Assembly (NCBI GenBank): GCA_900540295.1
Contig: UQFM01000001.1
Coordinates: forward strand, 1 to 64,000
Length of the DNA stretch: 64,000 bases
From: an uncultured Oscillospiraceae bacterium
GTDB lineage: Bacteria; Bacillota; Clostridia; Oscillospirales; Acutalibacteraceae
Reading direction: 5' to 3'
Shown: positions 57,162 to 64,000 of the stretch, in pieces
Position numbering within the stretch: the stretch's first letter is position 1
How the letters are laid out: every line of letters begins with the position of its first letter
The notes under the pieces: generated by a model
Told to the model about the DNA's origin: nothing
The model's input: only the letters and a program-made list of their open reading frames with translations
Databases searched by the model: none
Made by a program: the position numbers and the translations under genes

Positions 57162-60100
57162 GTGGCTGAAGAAAAAAATATGTTCGTAGAGCTTGAACAT
57201 ACCGTACTGGATTTTTGGGAAAAAGAAAAATGCTTTGAAAAACTGGTCGAAAAAAATAAGGGCAACAAAATGTTCCGCTTTTTGGACGGTCCGATTACAG
57301 CGAATAACCCCATGGGTATTCACCACGCGTGGGGGCGCAGTATTAAGGATGTTTTCATTCGTTATCACGCAATGAACGGCTGTGACTGCCGCTATCAAAA
57401 CGGTTTTGACTCTCAAGGCCTTTGGGTAGAGGTCGAGGTGGAAAAGGCGCTCGGTTTCGAGACCAAAAAGGATATCGAAGCTTACGGAATGGACAAGTTT
57501 ACAAAGGCTTGTAAAGACCGTGTGAAGCACTTTTCGGGCATCATCACCGAGCAGTCCAAGCGCCTCGGGCAGTGGATGGATTGGGAGAATTCCTATTTCA
57601 CCAATACCGATGAAAATATCGCAGGCATTTGGCATTTCTTAAAAAAATGCGATGACAACGGCTGGATTCGCCGTGAATATAAACCCATGCCTTGGTGTCC
57701 GCGCTGCGGCACCTCGCTTTCCGAGCATGAAATGACGGGTTCTTACAAAATGATGACCCACAATTCCGTGTTCTTTAAATTGCCGATTGAAGAACTCGGC
57801 TGTAAGATTTTGGTGTGGACCACCACGCCGTGGACGCTGTCATCCAATATCGCATTGGCGGTGAATCCCGAAATCGATTATGTGGAAGTAAAAATCAAGA
57901 GCGACGAGCAAACCTTGATTTTGGCGAAAAACGCAATTAAATATTTGGGCGACGATAAAATTGAAGTCGTGCGCGGCTTAAAGGGCGAAGAATTGGTCGG
58001 CTATCATTTTGAAACCTGCTTCCCCGATATTCCCGCACAGGCAGGCATTGAGCATAAAATCGTCGCTTGGGAAGACGTTGCCGCCGACGAAGGCACAGGC
58101 GTTGTGCACATCGCACCCGGATGCGGCGTCGAGGACTTTGAACTCGGCGAGCGTTTGGGACTTCCCAAAGTGATGCCCATTGACGATACAGGCATTTATC
58201 TCGACGGCTTCGGCTGGATGACAGGCAAAGACAGCCATACCATTGCCGATGAAGTTTTCGAGCATCTGAAAGAAGCGAATAAGCTTTATAAGGTCGAGCC
58301 GCATGAGCACAGCTATCCTGTTTGCTGGCGCTGCAAATCCGAGGTCGTGTTCCGCCTTGTACCCGCGTGGTACATTTGCACCGAGGAATTAAAGCCCCGC
58401 TTAATGAAAGCGGCGGATTCTGTCAAATGGGAGCCTGCCTCAAACGGCAAGCGTATGCACGACTGGCTTTCCAATATGGGCGACTGGAACATCTCCAGAA
58501 AACGTTATTACGGTATGCCGTTGCCGTTCTATCCCTGCGACTGCGGGCATACTACCGTTATAGGTTCGCGTGAGGAACTGCGTGACTTGGCAGTTGACCC
58601 CGAAAAGGTTGACGCGCTTCCCGAGTTGCACCGCCCGTGGGTCGATGAAATTCAAATCAAATGCCCGCACTGCGGTAAGCCCGTTTCCCGTGTTTCCGAA
58701 ATCGGCGATGTGTGGCTTGATGCGGGTATTGTGCCGTTCTCCACACTCGGTTATTTCCGCGACAAAGAGGAATGGCGCAAAAATTATCCCGCAGAATGGG
58801 TAACGGAAATGCACGAGCAGGTGCGTTTGTGGTTCTATTCTATGCTGTTTATGAGCGTGGTTTTGGAGGACAGAGCGCCGTATGAACGCGTGCTGACCAA
58901 CAGCGCGGTTGTGTCTGAGGACGGCTCGAAATTCTCGAAAACAGGCTTTATGATTCGTTTTGACGAGGCGGCGGAGAAAATCGGTGCGGATACCGTCCGC
59001 TATCTGTATGCGGGGGCGCCCGTATCAAGTGATGTGCGTTTCGGCTACAATCTCGGCGATGAAGCGCGCAGAAAACTGCTGTCTTTCTGGAATATTTATA
59101 CGTTCTTTGAAACCTACGCCAAAATCGATAAACCGAATTTCGAAGGCTACACGCCCGATAAATCCAAAATGAGCCCGACCGATTTGTGGCTGGTTACGCG
59201 TACCAACGAGTTTATTCAGCGTGCAACCGACTGCTACAACGACTACAAGGTGTATTTACTGATTAAAGACTTTGAAGTCTTTGTCGATGATATTTCCAAT
59301 TGGTATATCCGTACCAACCGCCGCCGTTTCTGGAAAACAGGCGACGAGCAGGATAAACAGCTGGCATACTGGGTGCTGTTCCAAGCGCTCAATTCTGCGG
59401 TTCAAATCATGGCGCCTGTCATTCCGTTTATGACAGAATATATTTGGCAGAACCTGACACGCAAGGTGTTGCCGTCCGCACCGATTTCCGTGCATTTGGG
59501 CGACTGGCCGCAGCAGCTTGCGGGCTTTGAAAATGACGGTATCATTGAGCAGACCGCTTTGGTGCGTGATGCCATTGCCGTTGCGATGCGTCTGCGCAAC
59601 GAACAGCAGTTAAAGGTGCGCCAGCCGCTTTCCAAACTGTATATTTGCAGTGCGGATGCGGATAAAATACGTACTTTTGAGAAAAATATTTTAGATGAAC
59701 TGAACATCAAGGCGATTGAATATCTTGCGGACGCTTCTGTTTTAGAGGATAAATACCTGACCGTGAACTTCAAGGTTGCGGGCGCGGTGCTCAAACAGAA
59801 TGTCAACAAGATGAAGCAGTCGCTGGAAACGCTGTCTGCCGAGGAAATGGCGGTTGCCGTAGCAAGTGCCGTGGCAGGCGAGCAGGTCGCGGTACCCGGT
59901 TGGGATGAAACCTTTGACGCGTCTATTTTCAATGTGGCGTCTAAAACAAAATCGGGCATTGTTTCCGCAGAATTTGCAAACGGCAGTGCCGTTATAGCAC
60001 TCGATACCGTTTTGACCGATGCGCTTGTGCGCGAGGGTCTGGTGCGCGATGTCATTCGCCAGTGCCAGCTGATTCGTAAAGAGGCAGGCTACGAAGTGGA

Positions 60101-60290
60101 ACAGCGCGTCAAAATGGCGATTTCCTCTGAAAATTCGGAAATCATCGCGGCACTTCGCGAAAAGACCGATTATCTTGCCGAGGAGCTGTTGGCGGATGAA
60201 ATTCTGTTGAACGAGGCGTTGGCGGCGGATTTGCAAAAAGATGTGGACATTGCGGGTAGTACCGTGAGCCTGTCCGTTGTGAAAGCGTAA
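57162..60290 (+). CDS. ileS: Isoleucine--tRNA ligase, GXHH-motif type
   Basis: A 1042-aa class I synthetase. The start is GTG 57162 with GGTGGAGG six bases upstream; an in-frame extension to 57096 would start inside the promoter. The HIGH motif position reads GIHH (52-55, in NPMGIHHAWGRSIKD), i.e. HxGH with first and third residues exchanged. KMSKS is KFSKT (590-594). Editing-domain motifs (TTTPWTLSSNIALAVNPE) and a long C-terminal extension of eukaryote-like IleRS2 type are present. GXHH versions are known among IleRS2 enzymes and linked to very high mupirocin resistance. It appears to be the housekeeping copy; no other ileS is in the window. Confidence 0.96.
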   Translation: MAEEKNMFVELEHTVLDFWEKEKCFEKLVEKNKGNKMFRFLDGPITANNPMGIHHAWGRSIKDVFIRYHAMNGCDCRYQNGFDSQGLWVEVEVEKALGFETKKDIEAYGMDKFTKACKDRVKHFSGIITEQSKRLGQWMDWENSYFTNTDENIAGIWHFLKKCDDNGWIRREYKPMPWCPRCGTSLSEHEMTGSYKMMTHNSVFFKLPIEELGCKILVWTTTPWTLSSNIALAVNPEIDYVEVKIKSDEQTLILAKNAIKYLGDDKIEVVRGLKGEELVGYHFETCFPDIPAQAGIEHKIVAWEDVAADEGTGVVHIAPGCGVEDFELGERLGLPKVMPIDDTGIYLDGFGWMTGKDSHTIADEVFEHLKEANKLYKVEPHEHSYPVCWRCKSEVVFRLVPAWYICTEELKPRLMKAADSVKWEPASNGKRMHDWLSNMGDWNISRKRYYGMPLPFYPCDCGHTTVIGSREELRDLAVDPEKVDALPELHRPWVDEIQIKCPHCGKPVSRVSEIGDVWLDAGIVPFSTLGYFRDKEEWRKNYPAEWVTEMHEQVRLWFYSMLFMSVVLEDRAPYERVLTNSAVVSEDGSKFSKTGFMIRFDEAAEKIGADTVRYLYAGAPVSSDVRFGYNLGDEARRKLLSFWNIYTFFETYAKIDKPNFEGYTPDKSKMSPTDLWLVTRTNEFIQRATDCYNDYKVYLLIKDFEVFVDDISNWYIRTNRRRFWKTGDEQDKQLAYWVLFQALNSAVQIMAPVIPFMTEYIWQNLTRKVLPSAPISVHLGDWPQQLAGFENDGIIEQTALVRDAIAVAMRLRNEQQLKVRQPLSKLYICSADADKIRTFEKNILDELNIKAIEYLADASVLEDKYLTVNFKVAGAVLKQNVNKMKQSLETLSAEEMAVAVASAVAGEQVAVPGWDETFDASIFNVASKTKSGIVSAEFANGSAVIALDTVLTDALVREGLVRDVIRQCQLIRKEAGYEVEQRVKMAISSENSEIIAALREKTDYLAEELLADEILLNEALAADLQKDVDIAGSTVSLSVVKA

Positions 60291-60317
60291 TTTCAGAAAA
60301 ATAAAGGAGTGTTTTCA

Positions 60318-60524
60318 ATGCTGAAAGAGATTACAAAGGATATGACCATCGGCGATATTTTAGATGAAGAAAGAGAAGCCGTTCCGTTTTTCTTGGAAAT
60401 GGGTATGCATTGTCTCGGCTGTCCGTCTTCCCGCGGCGAAACCGTTGAACAGGCTTGCATGGTGCACGGTGTGGATGCCGATGCACTGGTCGCGAAAATC
60501 AACGAATTTCTGAAGAATAAATAA
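60318..60524 (+). CDS. DUF1858 domain protein
   Basis: A 68-aa protein. ITKDMTIGDILDEER...PFFLEMGMHCLGCPSSRGETVEQACMVHGVDADALVAKIN is the complete DUF1858 fold with the CxxCP motif (hybrid-cluster/ScdA N-terminal type). Possibly redox or nitrosative-stress related. SD AAAGGAG before ATG 60318. Confidence 0.93.
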   Translation: MLKEITKDMTIGDILDEEREAVPFFLEMGMHCLGCPSSRGETVEQACMVHGVDADALVAKINEFLKNK

Positions 60525-60533
60525 GAAACGGAA

Positions 60534-60568
60534 AAGGGGTTGGGACGGCTGTCACAACCCCTGTTTTA
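60534..60568 (+). terminator. Terminator between DUF1858 gene and trmK
   Basis: AGGGGTTG / CAACCCCT with an inner GAC/GTC pair and TGTTTTAT tail. It overlaps the leader of trmK, which begins at 60576, so trmK expression depends on readthrough or an internal start. Confidence 0.75.
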
Positions 60569-60575
60569 TAAAAAT

Positions 60576-61271
60576 ATGCTGAAATTAACTGAACGCTTAC
60601 AGCTGGTCGCGGATTGCTTAGAGCCTTGTGAATGCTTTGCCGACATCGGCACAGACCACGCGTATTTGCCCGTGTGGATGCTGCAGAACGGCAAGGCACG
60701 CTTCGCGATAGCGGCGGATATTAACCCGAATCCTTTAAAAAACGCCCGAAACACGCTCGCACAGTACGGCTTTGCGGAACAAATCGAACTGCGCCTTTCC
60801 GACGGACTGCAAAATATAGATGCGTGGGAAGTCGGGGCGATTGCCGTGGCAGGTATGGGCGGCAATCAAATCGCGGATATGATAGTCAGCACACCGTGGC
60901 TGCAAAGTGAAGATATACAGCTTGTTTTACAGCCGATGACGCATTTTGAGGATGTACGCCGTGCTTTGCGCGAAAACGGTTTTTCCGTTCTGCGTGAAGA
61001 AACCGCGGCGGAAGGGGAGCGTGTGTATTTGGTGCTTTCCGCGCGATATAGCGGCAAAGTCAAAACCTATCCCGAATGGTATGACTATGCGGGTACGTTG
61101 CCGCAGAACCCTACGGAAACCAACGTGCTTTTTTTGAAGAAAGTAACAGCCCGACTGCAAAAACGGGCAGAGGCTTTGCAAACAACCGATGCCGAAGAAT
61201 CCAAACGGCTGTTTCGGATGATAAAGGAGATACAAAATGCATGCCGAGCAGATTTATGCATACATAAATGA
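60576..61271 (+). CDS. trmK: tRNA (adenine(22)-N(1))-methyltransferase
   Basis: A 231-aa TrmK/DUF633 methyltransferase. The SAM site is FADIGTDHAYLPVW and AADINPNPLKNA; the NPPY-like position reads AVAGMGGNQIADMI; LVLQPMTHFEDVRRAL follows. It methylates A22 of tRNA. ATG 60576 starts the conserved MLKLTERLQLVADCL but has no clear SD, because a terminator hairpin lies just upstream. It overlaps the next gene by 35 bp, a pairing seen widely in Firmicutes. Confidence 0.92.
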   Translation: MLKLTERLQLVADCLEPCECFADIGTDHAYLPVWMLQNGKARFAIAADINPNPLKNARNTLAQYGFAEQIELRLSDGLQNIDAWEVGAIAVAGMGGNQIADMIVSTPWLQSEDIQLVLQPMTHFEDVRRALRENGFSVLREETAAEGERVYLVLSARYSGKVKTYPEWYDYAGTLPQNPTETNVLFLKKVTARLQKRAEALQTTDAEESKRLFRMIKEIQNACRADLCIHK

Positions 61272-61977
61272 AATTGCGCCTTTCGCGGCGCAGGAATCGT
61301 GGGACAACAGCGGCTTTCAGGTCGGGTCGTGCAAAAAAGAGGTGCAAAAAATCCTGTTTGCACTCGATGCGACTATGGATTTGGTGCAGGAAGCCGCGGC
61401 TTCCGCATGCGACTTGATTGTAACGCACCATCCGTTTTTGTTCCGTGCACAAAAGCAGTTTTTGGCGGATTCACCCGCCTTTCAGGCGGCAAAGCATAAT
61501 ATTGCCGTCATTTCCGCACATACCTCTTATGACTGCGCCGCAGGCGGTGTGAACGATGTGTTGGCAGAAGTGGTCGGGCTTACCGAAATTACACCTTCCG
61601 ACTGCGGATTTTTTCGCATCGGTTCTGTTCCCGAGCAGTCTGTGAAAGACTTTGCCGAAACCGTACAAATTGCACTGAATACCCGCGTTTCTGTTTCATT
61701 ACCTGAAAAAAAAATACGGCGTGTCGCCGTTTGCGGCGGCGCGGGTGCAGACTTTATTGCCGATGCAAAAGCGCAGGGCGCGGATGTACTTTTGACGGGC
61801 GAGGCGAAGCACCACGAGATTTTAGACGCCGCAGATTTAGGGCTTGCCGTGGTGTGTGCAGGGCATTTTGAAACGGAACTGCCCGCTGTACGCGCGCTTT
61901 GTGACCGTGTGCAGACACAATACCCGCAGCTTACATGTATTCTATCAAAACAGACTTCCCCGATTTTTTCGGTATAA
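61237..61977 (+). CDS. Nif3-like dinuclear metal centre protein (YqfO/YbgI)
   Basis: A 246-aa Nif3 protein. Metal ligands are in TVTHHPF-type LIVTHHPFLF, SAHTSYDCAAGGVND and GHFETE; EAKHHEILDA is conserved. It forms toroidal hexamers with two metals per site. Often annotated as GTP cyclohydrolase-like, but the role is unsettled. SD AAGGAG; overlaps trmK by 35 bp. Confidence 0.94.
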   Translation: MHAEQIYAYINEIAPFAAQESWDNSGFQVGSCKKEVQKILFALDATMDLVQEAAASACDLIVTHHPFLFRAQKQFLADSPAFQAAKHNIAVISAHTSYDCAAGGVNDVLAEVVGLTEITPSDCGFFRIGSVPEQSVKDFAETVQIALNTRVSVSLPEKKIRRVAVCGGAGADFIADAKAQGADVLLTGEAKHHEILDAADLGLAVVCAGHFETELPAVRALCDRVQTQYPQLTCILSKQTSPIFSV

Positions 61978-61994
61978 ATTAAGGAGCCTTTCCT

Positions 61995-63731
61995 ATGGCA
62001 CTCGACGGCATTACACTGCATTTTATCAAAACCGAATTGGAAGAAACCTTACTCGGCGCGCGGGTGGAAAAAGTCCACCAGCCGGGGAAGGCGGAAATCG
62101 TACTGCATATGCGCACGCGCGGCGGGGCATACCGCTTGTTTCTTTCGGCTGAATCTGCTTCCCCGCGGATTCATTTAACCGAATATCCGACGGAAAATCC
62201 GCAGAACCCGCCCATGCTGTGTATGTTATTCCGCAAGCATTTGACGGGCGCACAGTTGTGTGCGATTCGTCAGGCGGGGCTTGACCGCATTTTATTTTTG
62301 GATTTTGACGCGACAAATGAAATCGGCGACAAAGTCAAAATCACACTTTGCATTGAAATCACAGGTCAGCACAGCAACATCATTTTAATCCACCAAAACG
62401 GCAAAATTATCGATGCTGTAAAGCGCGTGGATGAAAACAAATCCTCTTACCGTGAGGTTTTGCCGGGCGGCACTTATGTTTTACCGCCGCGGCAGGAGAA
62501 AGTCAATCTGCTGACCGACAGCGCAGAAACCGCGGCAGAACGCGTGCTTTTGAATCCGAACGCACAGCTTTCGGCGGCATTTATGAAAACCGTCGAAGGC
62601 ATTTCACCGATTGTCAGCCGTGAGCTTGCGTACCGTGCGGCAGGGGACAGCACTGCCGCCGTATATGAAACGGACGCGGCGCGCGTAACAGCGGCATTGC
62701 ACACGGTGAAAACCGCATTGCAGGAAAATGCATCTGCATACTGCGTGGTATATAATGCAGAAGAAAAGCCGTGTGATTTTTCGTTTTTAGATATTGCACA
62801 GTATGAAAACTTTTATAAAAAATCTTACAGTACCTCGTTTTGTGCGCTTTTGGACGGCTTTTACTTTGAACGTGACCGTCAACTGCGCGCCAAGCGCAAG
62901 GCGGGGGATTTGTACCGTGCCCTGCACACCTTACAGGAACGTACTGTCCGAAAAATTGCCAACCAAAAAGGGGAACTGCAGGCGTGTGCCGACAAGGAAA
63001 ATCTGCGCGTGTCTGCGGAATTGATACAAGCGAATCAGTATATGCTGAAAAAGGGTGTAAGCGTTTACGAAGTCCCCAACTATTACGAAGATGGAAAAAT
63101 TGAGCGCATTGCGGTAAATCCCGCATGGACGCCTGCACAGAATGCGCAAAAATACTATAAAGCCTATAAAAAGGCGCATACAGCCGAAAAAATGCTGCAA
63201 CAGCTGATTGAAAAGGGCGAACAGGAGCTGTTGTATTTTGAAAGTGTTTTAGATACCCTGTCGCGTGCCGATACCGAAAGTGAGTTGGCTCTGATTCGGC
63301 AGGAGCTGATTGACGGCGGCTACCTAAAGCGCAAAAAAGGCGGAAAACAGCGTCTGCCGAAGGAAACGCCGCCTTACAGCTTTACCACGTCTGAGGGCTT
63401 CAAGGTTTTGGTCGGGCGCAACAATGTGCAAAATGATAAGCTGACTTTGAAAACGGCAAAAAATTACGACGTATGGCTGCACACACAGAATTTTGCGGGC
63501 TCGCATACGATTTTACTTTCCGAAAACCGTGAAATTACCGACCTCGCCATCACGGAAGCCGCACAGATTGCCGCATTTTTCAGCAGTGCGCGCGAGGCGC
63601 AGAAAGTTCCCGTGGATTATACACGCATTAAAAACATCAAAAAACCTGCCGGTGCAAAACCGGGAAAGGTGATTTATCACATATACAATACACTGTACGT
63701 TACGCCGCGAAATCCCGAAGAAAAACAGTAA
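61995..63731 (+). CDS. rqcH: RqcH/NFACT family ribosome quality control protein
   Basis: A 578-aa bacterial Rqc2/NEMF homologue (often named fibronectin-binding protein). NFACT-N starts LDGITLHFIKTELEETLLGARVEKVHQP, a HhH region and long coiled-coil follow (about 290-430), and NFACT-R has VLVGRNNVQNDKLTLKTAKNYDVWLHTQNFAGSH. It binds split 50S subunits with peptidyl-tRNA and adds C-terminal alanine tails. SD AAGGAG. It follows the Nif3-like gene by 17 nt. Confidence 0.96.
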   Translation: MALDGITLHFIKTELEETLLGARVEKVHQPGKAEIVLHMRTRGGAYRLFLSAESASPRIHLTEYPTENPQNPPMLCMLFRKHLTGAQLCAIRQAGLDRILFLDFDATNEIGDKVKITLCIEITGQHSNIILIHQNGKIIDAVKRVDENKSSYREVLPGGTYVLPPRQEKVNLLTDSAETAAERVLLNPNAQLSAAFMKTVEGISPIVSRELAYRAAGDSTAAVYETDAARVTAALHTVKTALQENASAYCVVYNAEEKPCDFSFLDIAQYENFYKKSYSTSFCALLDGFYFERDRQLRAKRKAGDLYRALHTLQERTVRKIANQKGELQACADKENLRVSAELIQANQYMLKKGVSVYEVPNYYEDGKIERIAVNPAWTPAQNAQKYYKAYKKAHTAEKMLQQLIEKGEQELLYFESVLDTLSRADTESELALIRQELIDGGYLKRKKGGKQRLPKETPPYSFTTSEGFKVLVGRNNVQNDKLTLKTAKNYDVWLHTQNFAGSHTILLSENREITDLAITEAAQIAAFFSSAREAQKVPVDYTRIKNIKKPAGAKPGKVIYHIYNTLYVTPRNPEEKQ

Positions 63732-63739
63732 ATCATAAC

Positions 63740-63777
63740 AAAAACCGTGTTCCTTTGAAAAGAACACGGTTTTTTTG
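63740..63777. terminator. Bidirectional terminator between rqcH and DUF378 gene
   Basis: AAAAACCGTGTTC / GAACACGGTTTTTTT around CTTTGAAAA, with T-tracts on both strands. Confidence 0.92.
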
Positions 63778-63804
63778 TTCTGATTCGAATCGATTTTATA
63801 AAAA

Positions 63805-64000
63805 TTACTCATCTCTCGCAGAAGCAAGAACTTCGCTTTCACGGAACAGCAGAGAGATACACCAAACCGCCGCAATCGCAACGAGGGTATAGATAATTCT
63901 GCTGACAACAGCAGCCTGACCGCCGAAAATCCAGCCGACAATGTCAAACTGAAAAAGACCGATTGAGCCCCAGTTGATGCCGCCGATGATGACTAAAATC
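63805..64000 (-). CDS. DUF378 membrane protein, 5' end beyond window
   Basis: The last 64 residues of a minus-strand gene (stop TAA at 63805-63807; the start lies outside the window). IIGGINWGSIGLFQFDIVGWIFGG...VSRIIYTLVAIAAVW matches the small two-span DUF378 family, with its conserved GGxNWGxxGLF motif. The C-terminus RESEVLASARDE is polar. Function unknown. Confidence 0.85.
   Translation of the reverse strand, partial: ILVIIGGINWGSIGLFQFDIVGWIFGGQAAVVSRIIYTLVAIAAVWCISLLFRESEVLASARDE

Overview
The window looks like chromosomal DNA of an anaerobic, spore-forming Clostridia bacterium, probably Oscillospirales/Ruminococcaceae. This rests on an alpha/beta-type small acid-soluble spore protein, SpoIIID, an anaerobic sulfatase-maturating enzyme, a T-box in front of valS, a dockerin-bearing secreted lipase, a DUF6514-type small protein, and Gram-positive SD and promoter signals throughout (many TTGNNN-N17-TANNNT promoters are visible). 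No taxonomic search was possible, so genus and species are not claimed.

Layout. 1-200: two tRNA genes (Gly, cut by the window edge; Cys), each with a terminator. 423-3002: a yhcG nuclease gene whose SD region has been hit by a complete IS110-family element. Its bridge-RNA guides can be read directly against both flanks, and its excised circle would create a TTGACT-N17-TATAAT promoter. 3205-6539: rarA, HAD phosphatase and membrane-protein operon. 6662-14572: S1-domain protein, secreted dockerin lipase, small conserved proteins, a surface protein, an exo/endonuclease-phosphatase lipoprotein, an L,D-transpeptidase and a polysaccharide deacetylase, i.e. an envelope-oriented block. 15055-19371: operon of a Cys-type membrane sulfatase, its maturase and an unknown exported protein. 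19593-20934: small operon (Cdd1-like HhH protein, nucleotidyltransferase, MmcQ-like). 20994-24724: operon of a fused cytidylyltransferase-PLP enzyme, an ornithine-cyclodeaminase-family enzyme and LicD, predicted to make and attach a phospho-amine decoration. 24818-25999: acetyltransferase and SRPBCC protein. 26165-29580: T-box, GIY-YIG endonuclease, valS. 29587-31779: an amber-interrupted exported protein, comF and two tandem XRE regulators. 32480-36972: GH2 beta-galactosidase and a DUF815 ATPase. 37055-49287: rpoB-rpoC-rpsL-rpsG-fusA-tuf. 49740-51829: ABC exporter operon. 51838-55797: LMW phosphatase, NAD synthetase, AlaA-like aminotransferase. 55864-56902: SASP, HIRAN protein, spoIIID behind a long SD-sequestering hairpin. 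57162-63731: ileS with a swapped HIGH motif (GIHH), DUF1858, trmK, Nif3-like, rqcH. 63805-64000: start-truncated DUF378 gene.

Between genes lie mosaics of short palindromic repeats, here named A (GTAGGGGCG...CGCCC), B, C (GGACGGACAaggaTGTCCGTCC) and D (GTCATTCTGAGCG...GAAGAATCTC). They recur in similar order at four arrays plus single copies. Two inverted D copies bracket the GIY-YIG gene that sits between the valine T-box and valS. The points most worth a second look are the readable bridge-RNA element, the GIY-YIG/D-repeat association, the GXHH IleRS, the spoIIID leader hairpin, the phospho-decoration operon and the sulfatase operon's unknown third protein.
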